Positions 36,532 to 52,756 of a DNA stretch of 64,000 nucleotides are shown piece after piece. The position numbers and the translations under genes are program-made. Under the pieces are notes generated by a model that saw only the letters and a program-made list of their open reading frames with translations, searched no databases and had not been told where the DNA came from. Position 1 is the first letter of the stretch. Every line of letters begins with the position of its first letter. Origin of the DNA: Vibrio hyugaensis (GTDB taxonomy: Bacteria > Pseudomonadota > Gammaproteobacteria > Enterobacterales > Vibrionaceae); contig NZ_CP025794.1 of NCBI RefSeq assembly GCF_002906655.1, positions 2,108,001 through 2,172,000 of the forward strand, given 5' to 3'.

Positions 36532-36622
36532 TGGCGGAGAGATAGGGATTTGAACCCTAGGTACGCTATTAACGTACGCCGGTTTTCAAGACCGGTGCTT
36601 TCAACCACTCAGCCATCTCTCC
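36532..36622 (-). tRNA. tRNA-Ser (UGA)
   Basis: 91 bases with the long variable arm of serine tRNAs, acceptor GGAGAGA/TCTCTCC, anticodon loop CTTGAAA with TGA, encoded CCA. It lies 83 bases after 5S rRNA and before the terminator, so it is probably a distal gene of the rRNA operon. Confidence 0.96.
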
Positions 36623-36705
36623 ACAAATTGTCCTAAAACTTAGTCTTACTCAAATAATGCTACGTTTTAGTTTTGCTTTTAGATTTACCTAAAAGCGATG
36701 TTTAA

Positions 36706-36825
36706 AGCCTGGCGATGTCCTACTCTCACATGGGGAAACCCCACACTACCATCGGCGCTAATTCGTTTCACTTCTGAGTTCGGAATGGAAGTCAGGTGGG
36801 TCCAAATCGCTATGGTCGCCAAGCA
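36706..36825 (-). rRNA. rrf: 5S ribosomal RNA
   Basis: About 120 bases from TGCTTGGCGACC to ATCGCCAGGCT, containing the conserved CCGAACTCAGAAGTGAAAC loop region. Ends are placed by similarity to E. coli. Confidence 0.96.
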
Positions 36826-36911
36826 AATTCTTTAATTCGGAAAGCTGTTTCTAAGTTCTTACACATTCAATCGTTCTTGCATTGAGTCCATCAAAACCCC
36901 TTGGGTGTTGT

Positions 36912-39802
<2,891 letters not shown>

Positions 39803-40149
39803 ATACAACCCGAAGGAGTTTCGAGTTGATGTTCAAATCACCAAAGTTGTCTCTCATTATTTGAATGAGCGAGAGACATATCGATTTTGCCGGACTCAAT
39901 TTCGAATAATCACTGTAAAAGTGATATTCCCAAGAACACTTGAATGTGTTTTTTGGTGTTTGTCATAAAGACAAACATTGAGAACTTTACAAACAAACTT
40001 AAAAGTTTGTTTTGTCAGCTTTCCAAATTGTTAAAGAGCAAATCACTTCCGAAGAAGGTCATTTTCTAAAGACTTTCAGAGTCGAAGATTCTAACCACAT
40101 ACGTTTTACTGAAGTGGTTTGGAATTCCTATCCAAAAATACTTAGAGAA
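39803..40149 (-). other. 16S-23S spacer, tRNA-to-23S part, with boxA
   Basis: It holds TGCTCTTTAACA on the minus strand (40029-40040), the boxA antitermination element before 23S, and AT-rich sequence containing the leader strand of the 23S processing stem. No gene seen. Confidence 0.75.
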
Positions 40150-40225
40150 TGGTGGGCGATACCGGGCTCGAACCAGTGACCCCCTGCTTGTAAGGCAGGT
40201 GCTCTCCCAACTGAGCTAATCGCCC
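40150..40225 (-). tRNA. tRNA-Val (UAC)
   Basis: 76 bases with CCA, acceptor GGGCGAT/ATCGCCC, anticodon TAC in loop CTTACAA. Third spacer tRNA. Confidence 0.97.
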
Positions 40226-40255
40226 ACATAAGTTTTAATTCTTCGTGGAGAAGAA

Positions 40256-40331
40256 TGGTGGGTCGTGCAGGATTCGAACCTGCGACCAATTGATTAAAAG
40301 TCAACTGCTCTACCAACTGAGCTAACGACCC
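40256..40331 (-). tRNA. tRNA-Lys (UUU)
   Basis: 76 bases with CCA, acceptor GGGTCGT/ACGACCC, anticodon TTT in loop CTTTTAA. Second spacer tRNA. Confidence 0.97.
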
Positions 40332-40333
40332 AA

Positions 40334-40409
40334 TGGTATCCCGTAGGGGAGTCGAACCCCTGTTACCGCCGTGAAAGGGCGGTGTCCTAGGCCTCTAGAC
40401 GAACGGGAC
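40334..40409 (-). tRNA. tRNA-Glu (UUC)
   Basis: 76 bases with CCA, acceptor GTCCCGT/ACGGGAT (one G-T pair), anticodon TTC in loop CTTTCAC. First spacer tRNA after 16S. Confidence 0.97.
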
Positions 40410-40498
40410 ACTGGATTGAAGATATTGGGATATCTTCGTCTCTTTTACTTATAAACCGTATCAATCTGTGTGGACACTCATCGTGAGTAATCATCGTA

Positions 40499-42051
<1,553 letters not shown>

Positions 42052-42288
42052 AAGATTTTGTTCGGCTCAACGAATACTGACTTCAAAACTCATCCTTACT
42101 CGAAAGTAAGAAGTAATTTTAAAGCTATTATCATTCCAACAGAATGATAATGAATTGACTGTGCCAAGTCCGAAGACTTGATTGGTCACTCAGTTCATTG
42201 AAACCTAATTTGAAACCGCTCTTTATTAAGAGAAATTTCTAATTGGATTATCATCAACGAGTGCCCACACAGATTGATAGGTCTATAT

Positions 42289-42300
42289 TGTTAAAGAGCT
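42289..42300 (-). promoter_or_regulatory. boxA in the rRNA leader
   Basis: AGCTCTTTAACA on the minus strand, near-identical to the spacer copy at 40029-40040; recruits the Nus antitermination complex. Confidence 0.85.
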
Positions 42301-42332
42301 TTCCTATTGAGCTTTGCTCAAATCGGACGGCC

Positions 42333-42360
42333 ATTTTAGCGAGTTAGAGTTTAGTGTCAA
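42333..42360 (-). promoter_or_regulatory. rRNA promoter P2
   Basis: TTGACA at 42355-42360, 16 bases, TAAAAT at 42333-42338 on the minus strand. Confidence 0.8.
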
Positions 42361-42461
42361 TCACTTTTTTCAAACTTTCTTTCAAGCGTTTCCGCTTGGC
42401 TAATTGGCTTGCTAACTTGGCTTTCGTTTCTTTCGAAGCGTTGCCGTGTCAGCGAGGTGGC

Positions 42462-42489
42462 ATTATAGAGATTGCGATCACATTGGCAA
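42462..42489 (-). promoter_or_regulatory. rRNA promoter P1
   Basis: TTGCCA at 42484-42489, 16 bases, TATAAT at 42462-42467 on the minus strand, with A/T-rich runs at 42490-42540 acting as a likely UP element. The intervening leader (42052-42455) holds boxA and 16S processing-stem sequence and no gene. Confidence 0.82.
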
Positions 42490-42609
42490 GCCCTTTTTCA
42501 CCTTTTTTTTGATTTTTTTATCGTTTGAATGTTTTTTATTCTAAAAGCCGAGTTTTTGCTACTCTTCTCACCAGATATCACTGTTATTGGCGCTTTATAA
42601 GGAGTAAAG

Positions 42610-43158
42610 ATGAGTTCAATCAGAAGTTATAAAGGCATACGCCCACAGCTAGGTAAGCGTGTATACATAGATTCAACCTCTGTTTTAGTCGGTGATATTC
42701 GTATTGGCGACGATTCGAGTGTCTGGCCACTAGTTGCAGCTCGTGGTGATGTGAACCATATTCATATTGGTGCTCGAACCAACATTCAAGATGGTAGCGT
42801 ACTGCATGTAACCCATAAAAATGCTGAGAATCCCAACGGCTATCCGCTAATCATTGGTAATGATGTCACTATTGGTCATAAAGTAATGTTACACGGCTGC
42901 GAAATCCACGATCGTGTATTGGTTGGTATGGGAGCAATCGTTTTAGATAACGTTGTTGTCGAATCAGACGTAATGATAGGCGCTGGAAGTTTAGTCCCAC
43001 CGGGGAAAGTATTAGAAAGTGGTTACTTATATGTGGGCAGTCCGGTAAAACAAGCTCGCCCTCTATCAGAGAAAGAACGAGCTTTCTTGCAAAAGTCTGC
43101 CAATAACTATGTGCAGAACAAAAACGACTACATTAACGAATGTGGAAGACATCAATGA
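42610..43158 (+). CDS. yrdA: Gamma carbonic anhydrase-like protein YrdA
   Basis: The 182-residue protein is built of hexapeptide repeats forming a left-handed beta helix (for example DIRIGDDSSVWPLVAARGD, TNIQDGSVLHV, TIGHKVMLHGC). The arginine and the histidines that bind metal in the gamma carbonic anhydrase fold are in place. Enzyme activity in bacterial YrdA proteins is uncertain. GGAG lies seven bases before the ATG. It is divergent from the rRNA operon and convergent with the DUF1488 gene. Confidence 0.93.
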   Translation: MSSIRSYKGIRPQLGKRVYIDSTSVLVGDIRIGDDSSVWPLVAARGDVNHIHIGARTNIQDGSVLHVTHKNAENPNGYPLIIGNDVTIGHKVMLHGCEIHDRVLVGMGAIVLDNVVVESDVMIGAGSLVPPGKVLESGYLYVGSPVKQARPLSEKERAFLQKSANNYVQNKNDYINECGRHQ

Positions 43159-43176
43159 GTAGTTAGGAATAGCCCG

Positions 43177-43440
43177 CTAATCGATGATGATATGGCCTTC
43201 TTCACTGAAGGCTTCCTCTTCTATTAACTCTTCGGCGATTTCTTCAAGATCAAAGCGGTAATCAGTAAATACTTTGATTGCCGCTTGCTCAGTTTCAATC
43301 AGTGAACCACTGAGTTTTGCTAACTTTTGTTTAGTGACATAACACTCAATCAGCGCACCTGATTGCTGCGCAGCAAAATTTACCGATTGTGATGCTTCAT
43401 CCCAAGACTGCATGTCAGGGAACAGAATGGATTGATTCAT
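43177..43440 (-). CDS. DUF1488 family protein (YrdB-like)
   Basis: This 87-residue acidic protein begins MNQSILFPDMQSWDEASQSV and ends with FDLEEIAEELIEEEAFSEEG, matching the DUF1488/YrdB family, whose function is unknown. Its start is three bases after the aroE stop, so the two are co-transcribed, as in enterobacteria. Confidence 0.88.
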   Translation of the reverse strand: MNQSILFPDMQSWDEASQSVNFAAQQSGALIECYVTKQKLAKLSGSLIETEQAAIKVFTDYRFDLEEIAEELIEEEAFSEEGHIIID

Positions 43441-43443
43441 TGA

Positions 43444-44277
43444 TTACTGACCTTCAAGATTCTTTCTTAGCTCTCTAAGAATTTGTTTTGAGCCAGGGCG
43501 TAGACCTCGCCATAACATAAAGCTTTCCGCTGCCTGCCCTACCAACATTCCAAGACCGTCATACGCATAGGCAGCACCGTTTTCTTTTGCCCATAAATTA
43601 AAGCTCGTCACTCCTTTGCCATAAATCATATCGTAGCTAGTACTATTGCTACCAAAGATAGAAGAAGAAATAGCAGGCAACTCACCACTAAGAGAAGCGG
43701 AAGTGGAGTTGATGATGACATCATATTCTTCATCAATGCTCCCCATCTCTTTGGCTGTGATCGGGCCATGAGAGACAAACAACTCTGCAAGCTCCTGAGC
43801 TTTGCTAAAGGTACGGTTGGTTATAGTTAAAGAGATAGGGTTTTGCTCAAGGAGTGGTTTAATCACACCACGAGCAGCACCACCAGCACCGATGATCAGG
43901 ATTCGTGCACCTTCCAACATGACTTGATACTGAAGTAAGTCTTGTACTAGACCCGCACCATCGGTGTTATCACCAATGATTTCTCCATCATCAAGCTTCT
44001 TTAGTGTATTGACCGCACCCGCTAGCTGAGCGCGCTCTGTGAGGCGACTAGCAAATTGATAAGCATCTTCTTTAAATGGCATGGTGATGTTGCAACCTCT
44101 ACCACCTTCAGCAAAAAACACCTTCGCCGCTTCGATAAAACCATCAATAGGAGCGCTTTCTGCGGTATATACCAAAGGCTGATTGGTTTGGCGTGCAAAC
44201 AAGGTGTGTATGAACGGTGACTTACTGTGCCCGATAGGGTTACCAAACACGGCATAGCGATCAATTTGCTGAGTCAT
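43444..44277 (-). CDS. aroE: Shikimate dehydrogenase
   Basis: The 277-residue NADP enzyme reduces 3-dehydroshikimate to shikimate in aromatic amino acid synthesis. The N-terminal substrate site NPIGHSKSP, the catalytic lysine in TMPFKEDAY, and the nucleotide-binding GAGGAARG are visible. The frame is open to 44343, but similarity starts at [18 protein letters not shown] and GGAAATG precedes this ATG. It lies downstream of hemF beyond a terminator and heads the aroE-DUF1488 pair. Confidence 0.96.
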   Translation of the reverse strand: MTQQIDRYAVFGNPIGHSKSPFIHTLFARQTNQPLVYTAESAPIDGFIEAAKVFFAEGGRGCNITMPFKEDAYQFASRLTERAQLAGAVNTLKKLDDGEIIGDNTDGAGLVQDLLQYQVMLEGARILIIGAGGAARGVIKPLLEQNPISLTITNRTFSKAQELAELFVSHGPITAKEMGSIDEEYDVIINSTSASLSGELPAISSSIFGSNSTSYDMIYGKGVTSFNLWAKENGAAYAYDGLGMLVGQAAESFMLWRGLRPGSKQILRELRKNLEGQ

Positions 44278-44305
44278 TTCCTTACCTTCATTCCTTACTA
44301 TATAG

Positions 44306-44338
44306 AAAAAACAGGGCCATCTGATTACAGATGACCCT
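44306..44338 (-). terminator. Terminator after hemF
   Basis: AGGGTCATCTG-TAAT-CAGATGGCCCT followed by a T run on the minus strand. TATATAGAAAA is repeated directly on both sides of the hairpin. Confidence 0.88.
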
Positions 44339-44375
44339 ATCACTATCTATCTATATAGAAAAGGAGATTCAGTGC

Positions 44376-45885
<1,510 letters not shown>

Positions 45886-45997
45886 TGAAGACTTCCTGAT
45901 AATCTTATTTGTTGTGTTTGTACTAAGTGTACAAATATTCATTCTTAGAGACTAAAGCAATTTGTTTATAAAATGTATCAATAGCATTTACAAATAC

Positions 45998-46035
45998 ACG
46001 CAAACGTTTGCTTGAGGTAAAAATCCCCGTATAAT
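45998..46035 (+). promoter_or_regulatory. purEK promoter with PurR box
   Basis: ACGCAAACGTTTGCTT at 45998-46013 matches the PurR consensus at 15 of 16 positions. It covers the -35 (TTGCTT 46008-46013), and TATAAT follows at 46030-46035 after 16 bases. Purine-dependent repression is expected. Confidence 0.9.
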
Positions 46036-46085
46036 GCGCACAAATTTATCAGCTCACCTAATTTTGCAGCTTGAAGGAGTTTGAG

Positions 46086-46571
46086 ATGAAAGTCGGTATC
46101 ATCATGGGTTCTAAATCAGATTGGCCAACCATGAAACTAGCAGCGGACATGCTGGATCAATTTGGCGTGTCTTACGAAACAAAGGTGGTGTCAGCTCACC
46201 GTACTCCTCAATTATTGGCTGATTACGCAAGCAGTGCGAAAGAACGTGGCATTAAGGTCATCATCGCAGGTGCGGGTGGTGCAGCTCACCTACCAGGCAT
46301 GGCGGCGGCGTTTACCAGCGTACCTGTACTTGGCGTTCCAGTTCAGTCTCGTGCACTAAAAGGCATAGATTCGTTGCTTTCTATCGTACAGATGCCAAAA
46401 GGCATTGCGGTTGGCACATTGGCGATTGGTGAAGCAGGCGCAGCAAACGCAGGCATTCTGGCTGCTCAAATCCTTGGTACACATGATGAGGCGATCATGG
46501 CAAAAGTCGAAGCGTTCCGTAACGAACAAACGGAAACTGTTTTGGCGAACCCAAACCCTGCTGAGGATTAA
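46086..46571 (+). CDS. purE: N5-carboxyaminoimidazole ribonucleotide mutase
   Basis: The 161-residue class I PurE moves the carboxyl group of N5-CAIR to give CAIR in purine synthesis. GSKSDWPTM at the N terminus, SAHRTP and [12 protein letters not shown] form the active site. AAGGAG precedes the ATG at 46086; the codons from 46071 overlap that ribosome site and are dropped. Its product-substrate partner PurK follows after four bases. Confidence 0.97.
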   Translation: MKVGIIMGSKSDWPTMKLAADMLDQFGVSYETKVVSAHRTPQLLADYASSAKERGIKVIIAGAGGAAHLPGMAAAFTSVPVLGVPVQSRALKGIDSLLSIVQMPKGIAVGTLAIGEAGAANAGILAAQILGTHDEAIMAKVEAFRNEQTETVLANPNPAED

Positions 46572-46575
46572 TCAG

Positions 46576-47709
46576 ATGCATGTACTGGTTCTTGGTGCGG
46601 GTCAACTAGCTCGTATGATGTCTCTGGCTGGTGCGCCACTGAATATTCAAATATCAGCTTACGATGTGGGCAGCGGTAACATCGTTCATCCACTGACTCA
46701 GCACGTAATCGGCAACGGCTTAGAGAATGCAATTGAACAAGTCGACGTCATTACTGCTGAGTTCGAGCATATCCCACATGATGTGCTCGATGTTTGCGAA
46801 GCGAGCGGTAAGTTCTTACCAAGTACGCAAGCCATCAAAGCAGGCGGTGATCGCCGCATTGAAAAGGCATTGCTTGATGATGCTGGCGTGCGTAACGCGA
46901 AATACTACGTAATCGAAACTCGTGAAGACTTTGACCGCGCAATTGAACATGTTGGTATGCCAATGGTTCTGAAAAGTGCGTTGGGTGGTTACGATGGTAA
47001 AGGCCAGTGGCGCTTAAAAGAGACTTCTCAAGTCGAAGACATTTGGACAGAGATGGTAGAGTGCATCGCAGCAACACCAACCCAAGCGATTGTTGCTGAG
47101 GAATTTGTCCCTTTTAACCGCGAAGTTTCATTGGTTGGTGCTCGTGGTAAAGATGGCAGCGTTGAAGTGTACCCTCTGGCAGAGAACGTCCATACCAATG
47201 GTGTATTGAGTCTATCTACTGCGATTGATGCGCCAGAGTTGCAAGAGCAAGCGAAACAGATGTTCACGGCCGTTGCCAACAACTTGAATTACGTTGGCGT
47301 GCTAGCGCTGGAGTTCTTCGACGTTGACGGTACTTTACTGGTTAATGAAATCGCACCACGCGTACACAACTCTGGACACTGGACTCAACAGGGTGCAGAA
47401 ACCTGTCAGTTTGAGAACCACCTACGCGCCGTGTGTGGCATGCCTTTGGGTAGCACGAAACTGGTTCGTGAAACCTCGATGATTAATATTCTTGGCGAAG
47501 ACACACTACCAGAAGCATTGCTAGCAATGGATGGTTGCCACATTCATTGGTACGGCAAAGAAAAACGTGCGGGTCGCAAGATGGGCCACATCAACGTATG
47601 TGGTGACTACACTGGCGAACTTAATCGCAAACTTTGTGCATTAGCAGAGGTTCTGGATGAACAGGCTTTCCCTGCTGTGCATGAATTTGCCAAGCAGTGG
47701 CAAGCATAG
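46576..47709 (+). CDS. purK: N5-carboxyaminoimidazole ribonucleotide synthase
   Basis: The 377-residue ATP-grasp enzyme makes N5-CAIR from AIR, bicarbonate and ATP. It starts [15 protein letters not shown], with ATP-grasp segments ([44 protein letters not shown]). The frame is open back into purE to 46405, which is a shadow; the ATG at 46576 fits the family. Operon with purE under the PurR box. Confidence 0.97.
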   Translation: MHVLVLGAGQLARMMSLAGAPLNIQISAYDVGSGNIVHPLTQHVIGNGLENAIEQVDVITAEFEHIPHDVLDVCEASGKFLPSTQAIKAGGDRRIEKALLDDAGVRNAKYYVIETREDFDRAIEHVGMPMVLKSALGGYDGKGQWRLKETSQVEDIWTEMVECIAATPTQAIVAEEFVPFNREVSLVGARGKDGSVEVYPLAENVHTNGVLSLSTAIDAPELQEQAKQMFTAVANNLNYVGVLALEFFDVDGTLLVNEIAPRVHNSGHWTQQGAETCQFENHLRAVCGMPLGSTKLVRETSMINILGEDTLPEALLAMDGCHIHWYGKEKRAGRKMGHINVCGDYTGELNRKLCALAEVLDEQAFPAVHEFAKQWQA

Positions 47710-47730
47710 AAAAGCATCGGAATAAATAGC

Positions 47731-47758
47731 AAAAGGGTCGCATGATGCGACCCTTTTT
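47731..47758 (+). terminator. Terminator after purK
   Basis: AAAGGGTCGCAT/ATGCGACCCTTT type stem followed by T run. Confidence 0.9.
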
Positions 47759-47773
47759 AATTCGTACTGAAGG

Positions 47774-48349
47774 TTATTGTGATTGAATATGCTGGCACTT
47801 ACGGCTCGCGCATTGCAGCTTGATCCCGCTGGCAAGTTTCTTTTCTACCAATAAGGTAAACCCACATTCCTCGCAGCGGCCTCTTACAGGCGGCAAGTTC
47901 ACCGCAAACTTACACTTCGGATAGTTATCACACGCATAAAATGTTTTACCAAATCGGGTCTTACGCTCAACCAAATGTCCTTTACCACATTCAGGGCAAG
48001 CATGTTGCTCTTTCGCTTGCTGCTCTGGCTCAGGTTGGTTAATCGACTCAATATGATGACATTCTGGGTAATGGCTGCAGCCAACAAACATACCATAACG
48101 CCCTTGGCGCAACACCAGCTCATTACCGCAATCTGGGCAAGGCACGCCCAACTCTTTTACGATGTGGCCATCATTGCTGTGTAGCGGCTTGATATAATCG
48201 CAACTTGGATAATGGCTACAACCTAAAAACGGGCCATGCTTACCGTGTTTAAGAGAGACTTCCCCACCGCATTTAGGACAAGGTTCGCGCTCAAGCGCAT
48301 GCTCATGTGCCGAGAAAAGGTTGTGATCGATTTTACTACTCATACTCAT
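47774..48349 (-). CDS. yrdD: Topoisomerase-type zinc finger protein YrdD
   Basis: The 191-residue protein consists of four C4 zinc fingers of the topoisomerase I C-terminal type (CPKCGG, CPDCGN, CPECGK, CEECGF openings each closed by a second cysteine pair). There is no topoisomerase catalytic part. It presumably binds nucleic acid; no function is established. It lies in a minus-strand cluster with smg and dprA, 18 bases after smg. Confidence 0.92.
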   Translation of the reverse strand: MSMSSKIDHNLFSAHEHALEREPCPKCGGEVSLKHGKHGPFLGCSHYPSCDYIKPLHSNDGHIVKELGVPCPDCGNELVLRQGRYGMFVGCSHYPECHHIESINQPEPEQQAKEQHACPECGKGHLVERKTRFGKTFYACDNYPKCKFAVNLPPVRGRCEECGFTLLVEKKLASGIKLQCASRKCQHIQSQ

Positions 48350-48366
48350 CGCTCAAGCAGAAGATA

Positions 48367-48840
48367 TTAATGAAGAATACCTTGTTCCTTGGTGTATAGC
48401 AGCTCTTCCATCAGCGTGTAGGCGTTTTCGTTGCCCGGCACATTAAACAGCACCATAAGAATGATCCATTTCAGGTCTTCAAGCTCAAATTCATGAGTTT
48501 CTAGCCCCATCACCCGATCAATAACCATTTCGCGAGTTTCCGTAGTCAGAACATTGATTTGCTCTAGAAACAATAGAAAACCACGACATTCAAGATCCAA
48601 ACGCTGCATCTCAGACGATGTATAAATACGGGTCGATGCCGCTGCAATGCAAGTCGAGATAGCAGAATGTGCGTCACTTTGTTGCAACGCCGCCAGCTCT
48701 TCTAACCAGACAAGGGCTTTGTAGATGTCTTTTTGTTGGAAACCTGCACGAAGCAACTCATCTTCCAATTCGTCTTGATCGACCTGTAAATCTGCATCGC
48801 TATGGATGTAGGTTTCAAATAGATACATAAGTATATCCAT
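48367..48840 (-). CDS. smg: Smg family protein (DUF494)
   Basis: The protein (157 residues from the ATG at 48840; ATGs at 48846 and 48843 are also possible) matches E. coli Smg throughout: [29 protein letters not shown] and [26 protein letters not shown]. It is helical and acidic and its role is unknown. It sits between dprA and yrdD, as in other gammaproteobacteria. Confidence 0.93.
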   Translation of the reverse strand: MDILMYLFETYIHSDADLQVDQDELEDELLRAGFQQKDIYKALVWLEELAALQQSDAHSAISTCIAAASTRIYTSSEMQRLDLECRGFLLFLEQINVLTTETREMVIDRVMGLETHEFELEDLKWIILMVLFNVPGNENAYTLMEELLYTKEQGILH

Positions 48841-48848
48841 CATCATAG

Positions 48849-49958
48849 CTAGCCCCTCCCCTTTCGAATATAGCCACCGGATACTGCAACAACATGCCCT
48901 GAAAGCTCAAGCTCTAAGAGCTGCATCATGACTTCTTGGACAGGTATATTGGTCCTGTTTGCAAGAATATCAACTGGTGTAGCCTCATTTCCTACGTTAG
49001 CTAACAGCTGAGGAAATGGCAATTCTTCTTCATCAATTGGCGCAGAAAATAAATCTAGGCTCTGATTAATAGACCAATCAAGCAGTGACTGTATTTCATT
49101 TAACACGTTTTGAGTAGTTTGTACGAGACAAGCACCGTTACGAATCAATTGATTACCGCCACTCGCATTGGGCGAATGAATAGAGGCAGGAAGCGCAAAT
49201 ACTTCACGACCTTGTTCCAGAGCATAACGAGCAGTAATCAAAGAGCCACTTTTTTCCGCCGCTTCCACCACCAATACACCCAACGACAAACCACTAATAA
49301 TTCGATTGCGACGTGGGAAGTTTTCCGCACGAGGTTTCGCGTTTGGACGAAACTCCGAAACGAGAGTGCCATTCTCCATGACACGCTGCGCTAAACCACG
49401 ATGCCTGGCGGGGTACACTTGCTCCAACCCAGAACCTAAGACAGCGATAGTTTTACCGCCCGCCATAAGCGCACCATCATGAGCGTGGCCATCAATACCC
49501 AAAGCCAAGCCACTGGTCACTATCAGATCATGTTGTACGAGTTCTGAAGCAAAGCTACGAGCATGTTGCAACCCATCCACACTAGCATTACGACTACCAA
49601 CCATGGCGATTTGCGGTTGAGACAAACAGCTCGCATCTCCCTTTACAAATAATAAAGGAGGTGGCGCGACCGTTTGTTTAAGAAGTGGAGGATAAAGTGG
49701 ATTCGCCAAGGTGAGAATAGAATGATGGGAAGAGGATTCTAACCAAGTTAAACAAGCATCGACTTCTTTATCGACCTCAGACCATGCTTGTAACTGTTTC
49801 ATCGTCAGCCCAAGGCGGAGAAGCTGTTCAGTCGAGTATTGGACAATGTTATTCGGCGTGTCTTTGGTCAGCAGCTTATTCATCTTAACCCCGCCAATGC
49901 CTGGTAAGCAGCTGAGCTTTAACCAGGCAGCGAGGTCGGTATCATTGTGTGGTTGCAT
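48849..49958 (-). CDS. dprA: DNA processing protein DprA
   Basis: The 369-residue protein protects incoming single-stranded DNA and loads RecA during natural transformation. The Rossmann core has [52 protein letters not shown] and [45 protein letters not shown]-terminal SAM-like and C-terminal winged-helix domains flank it. Vibrios are naturally competent on chitin, so the gene is likely functional. It overlaps the end of the upstream LysM gene by 17 bases. Confidence 0.96.
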   Translation of the reverse strand: MQPHNDTDLAAWLKLSCLPGIGGVKMNKLLTKDTPNNIVQYSTEQLLRLGLTMKQLQAWSEVDKEVDACLTWLESSSHHSILTLANPLYPPLLKQTVAPPPLLFVKGDASCLSQPQIAMVGSRNASVDGLQHARSFASELVQHDLIVTSGLALGIDGHAHDGALMAGGKTIAVLGSGLEQVYPARHRGLAQRVMENGTLVSEFRPNAKPRAENFPRRNRIISGLSLGVLVVEAAEKSGSLITARYALEQGREVFALPASIHSPNASGGNQLIRNGACLVQTTQNVLNEIQSLLDWSINQSLDLFSAPIDEEELPFPQLLANVGNEATPVDILANRTNIPVQEVMMQLLELELSGHVVAVSGGYIRKGRG

Positions 49959-51036
49959 TGGTAGTCGATTCCTCTACCAGAGGAGAAACCACAGATACCT
50001 CTTTGTTGATTGGCTTCGTGCTATTGGTGATCAGAGCAAGACTGAAATACTCATACGGGCGAATCACTAACAACTCCCCAACTTTGCTCTGTGGTAAGGT
50101 AATTTTCGTATCGAGCAAACCATTATCTTTGGCAAAGTCATCACCGTCTTTGAATACTGGGTGTGCGTCTTCTTTCAAATCAAACACACTGCCTTGGCGA
50201 AGCGCATCCGATGTGCCTTTATCTATCACCACAACTTGGTTGGTCGAGCTATAACGGATACCTTCAATATTCCCCAATAATTTCGCAGAAGAGCCTTGTG
50301 GTGATGGCAACGGATAGAATGTTGCAGAGAAATCACCGTTATCAAGAACTTGAACTGGCAAAGCAATGTCGTTACGGACAATCTCTTGCAATTGCGTGGT
50401 GATCTTCAGACCAGAAAATTCTCTCGACGCCTCGATCAACTCACCTTTAGCAATCAAACGTAATGCCGTGATTTGCTTTGATACATCATCTCGCGAAAAG
50501 GTTTCTACAGGTCGATAGATAGCCCATCCTGCCGAAGTTTGCTCACCACTAATATACAGCGTGTCTTCCGCAGTAAGGAATTTGTTGCCTTTACTGCTGC
50601 CCATCACTTTGGCTGCATTTTCTAATGTTTCATCATCCACTAAGCGATCGGATTTCAGATAAGGCATCACCAACCCTTCCGCAACCGTCGGTACCGCTTT
50701 TCTTTCCGTGATACGCGCTTGAGGGCTAAGCTTTTTAACCGGCTTTAAACTCAATACCGGTTGGCCATTAATCCAAACCAAAGAGAGCTTATCACCGGGA
50801 TAAATCAGATGTGGGTTGTCTATTTCTGGGTTTACCTGCCACAAACGAGGCCACAACCAAGGGCTATCCAAATACAAAGCAGAAATATCCCACAGCGTAT
50901 CACCTTTCACCACAACGTAAGTTTTGGGTGCATCGTCTTTAACGGTAAGTGGTTGGGAGTCCGTGTTTGCTACGGCACTGAAAGAGAAAAGTAACGGCAA
51001 CGTAATGCGAGAAACGTTGCGGAAAATTCGATTCAT
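49942..51036 (-). CDS. LysM domain protein
   Basis: The 364-residue protein has a signal peptide ([23 protein letters not shown]) and one LysM domain at about 38-90 ([34 protein letters not shown]), a peptidoglycan-binding fold. The remaining 270 residues contain beta-rich segments found in LysM proteins next to dprA in many gammaproteobacteria; function unknown. It is divergent from def and overlaps dprA. Confidence 0.9.
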   Translation of the reverse strand: MNRIFRNVSRITLPLLFSFSAVANTDSQPLTVKDDAPKTYVVVKGDTLWDISALYLDSPWLWPRLWQVNPEIDNPHLIYPGDKLSLVWINGQPVLSLKPVKKLSPQARITERKAVPTVAEGLVMPYLKSDRLVDDETLENAAKVMGSSKGNKFLTAEDTLYISGEQTSAGWAIYRPVETFSRDDVSKQITALRLIAKGELIEASREFSGLKITTQLQEIVRNDIALPVQVLDNGDFSATFYPLPSPQGSSAKLLGNIEGIRYSSTNQVVVIDKGTSDALRQGSVFDLKEDAHPVFKDGDDFAKDNGLLDTKITLPQSKVGELLVIRPYEYFSLALITNSTKPINKEVSVVSPLVEESTTNATTQ

Positions 51037-51174
51037 GACCCTCGTCCTTGGTCTGTTAGGCAGTTGCCGGAATGGAAATTGGTATCAGGATGCTGTCATT
51101 TAGGTCATAAAATGTCTAGAATTGAGCCAACAAGGTTTGTGCTGTTACGGCACAGTTCAATATTTCGAGTGAAT

Positions 51175-51693
51175 ATGTCTGTATTACAAGTATTAACATT
51201 CCCAGATGATCGCCTGCGTACCGTTGCAAAACCTGTAGAAGAGGTGACACCTGAGATTCAAAAAATCGTCGATGACATGATTGAAACCATGTACGACGAA
51301 GAAGGTATTGGCCTTGCGGCAACGCAGGTTGATATCCATAAACGTATCGTAGTAATTGATATTTCAGAGACTCGCGATGAGCCAATGGTGCTTATCAACC
51401 CTGAGATTCTGGAAAAGCGTGGCGAAGATGGCATTGAAGAAGGCTGTCTGTCGGTACCTGGTGCTCGAGCACTTGTAGCTCGCGCTGCTGAAGTTACCGT
51501 TAAAGCCCTAGATCGCGATGGCAAAGAATACACTTTCGACGCTGACGATCTGCTAGCAATCTGTGTTCAGCACGAACTAGACCATCTAATGGGCAAACTG
51601 TTCGTTGATTACCTATCGCCACTAAAGCGCAAGCGTATTCAAGACAAGCTAGCGAAAATCAAACGCTTTAACGAGAAACAGCAAAACGCTTGA
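51175..51693 (+). CDS. def: Peptide deformylase
   Basis: The 172-residue iron enzyme removes the formyl group from nascent proteins. The three motifs are complete: GIGLAATQ (44-51), EGCLS with metal ligand Cys91, and HELDH with His133, Glu134 and His137. The frame opens at 51064, but the family starts [15 protein letters not shown] at 51175. It forms an operon with fmt and rsmB, divergent from the LysM gene. Confidence 0.97.
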   Translation: MSVLQVLTFPDDRLRTVAKPVEEVTPEIQKIVDDMIETMYDEEGIGLAATQVDIHKRIVVIDISETRDEPMVLINPEILEKRGEDGIEEGCLSVPGARALVARAAEVTVKALDRDGKEYTFDADDLLAICVQHELDHLMGKLFVDYLSPLKRKRIQDKLAKIKRFNEKQQNA

Positions 51694-51726
51694 TCTCGAT
51701 ACAATTTAATTAGAAGGAAGTCTACC

Positions 51727-52674
51727 TTGAGTCAGTCTTTACGTATTGTCTTTGCAGGTACTCCGGATTTCGCCGCCCGTCACTTGGCGGCGTTGTTGTC
51801 TTCGGAGCACGAAGTAATTGCGGTTTACACTCAGCCAGACCGCCCTGCTGGTCGCGGTAAAAAGCTTACTGCCAGCCCAGTAAAAACCATCGCGCTAGAG
51901 CACGGCATTCCGGTTTATCAGCCAGAAAACTTCAAATCAGACGAAGCCAAGCAAGAGCTTGCCGATCTAAACGCCGATATCATGGTAGTAGTGGCTTATG
52001 GCCTATTGCTTCCACAAGTTGTGCTAGACACACCTAAACTAGGTTGTATCAACGTACACGGTTCGATTCTTCCTCGCTGGCGCGGCGCTGCTCCTATCCA
52101 ACGTTCAATTTGGGCTGGTGATGCAGAAACGGGTGTAACCATCATGCAGATGGACATTGGTTTGGATACAGGTGACATGCTGAAAATCGCAACATTGCCG
52201 ATTGAAGCAAGTGACACCAGCGCATCTATGTACGAAAAACTTGCAGACTTAGGCCCTGATGCTCTGATTGACTGCCTAGCAGACATCGCAACAGGTAATG
52301 CTGAACCAGTGAAGCAAGATGACGAGCTTGCAAACTACGCAAAGAAGCTAAGCAAAGAAGAAGCACGCATTAATTGGAATGACGACGCGGCACACATTGA
52401 GCGTTGCGTTCGCGCATTCAACCCATGGCCAATGAGCCACTTTGAAGCGGCTGAAAACAGCATCAAAGTATGGCAAAGCCGTGTGACGGAACAAACCAGT
52501 GACAAGCCAGCGGGCACTATTGTGCAAGCAGATAAAACTGGTATTTATGTTGCGACAGGCAATGGCACACTGGTACTGGAACAACTGCAAGTTCCGGGTA
52601 AAAAAGCCATGTCAGTTCAAGATATTCTGAACTCACGTGCATCTTGGTTTGAAGTTGGCACCCAACTGGTTTAA
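51727..52674 (+). CDS. fmt: Methionyl-tRNA formyltransferase
   Basis: The 315-residue enzyme formylates initiator Met-tRNA using 10-formyltetrahydrofolate. Conserved stretches: VFAGTPDFA, the catalytic [16 protein letters not shown] with SLLP-type loop, and DTGDML. The start is TTG at 51727, preceded by AAGGAAG at seven bases and giving the family N terminus [16 protein letters not shown]; no better ATG exists. It acts opposite to Def, whose gene is 33 bases upstream. Confidence 0.96.
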   Translation: MSQSLRIVFAGTPDFAARHLAALLSSEHEVIAVYTQPDRPAGRGKKLTASPVKTIALEHGIPVYQPENFKSDEAKQELADLNADIMVVVAYGLLLPQVVLDTPKLGCINVHGSILPRWRGAAPIQRSIWAGDAETGVTIMQMDIGLDTGDMLKIATLPIEASDTSASMYEKLADLGPDALIDCLADIATGNAEPVKQDDELANYAKKLSKEEARINWNDDAAHIERCVRAFNPWPMSHFEAAENSIKVWQSRVTEQTSDKPAGTIVQADKTGIYVATGNGTLVLEQLQVPGKKAMSVQDILNSRASWFEVGTQLV

Positions 52675-52717
52675 AAAGCCAGACAATAGTGTCAAAGACC
52701 AATAATACGAACTTTTA

Positions 52718-52740
52718 GAGGGCAGAGATGCCCTCCTTTA
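52718..52740 (+). terminator. Weak hairpin between fmt and rsmB
   Basis: GAGGGCA-GAGA-TGCCCTC followed by CTTTACTTT; probably partial attenuation within the operon. Confidence 0.5.
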
Positions 52741-52756
52741 CTTTAAGGTACTCATC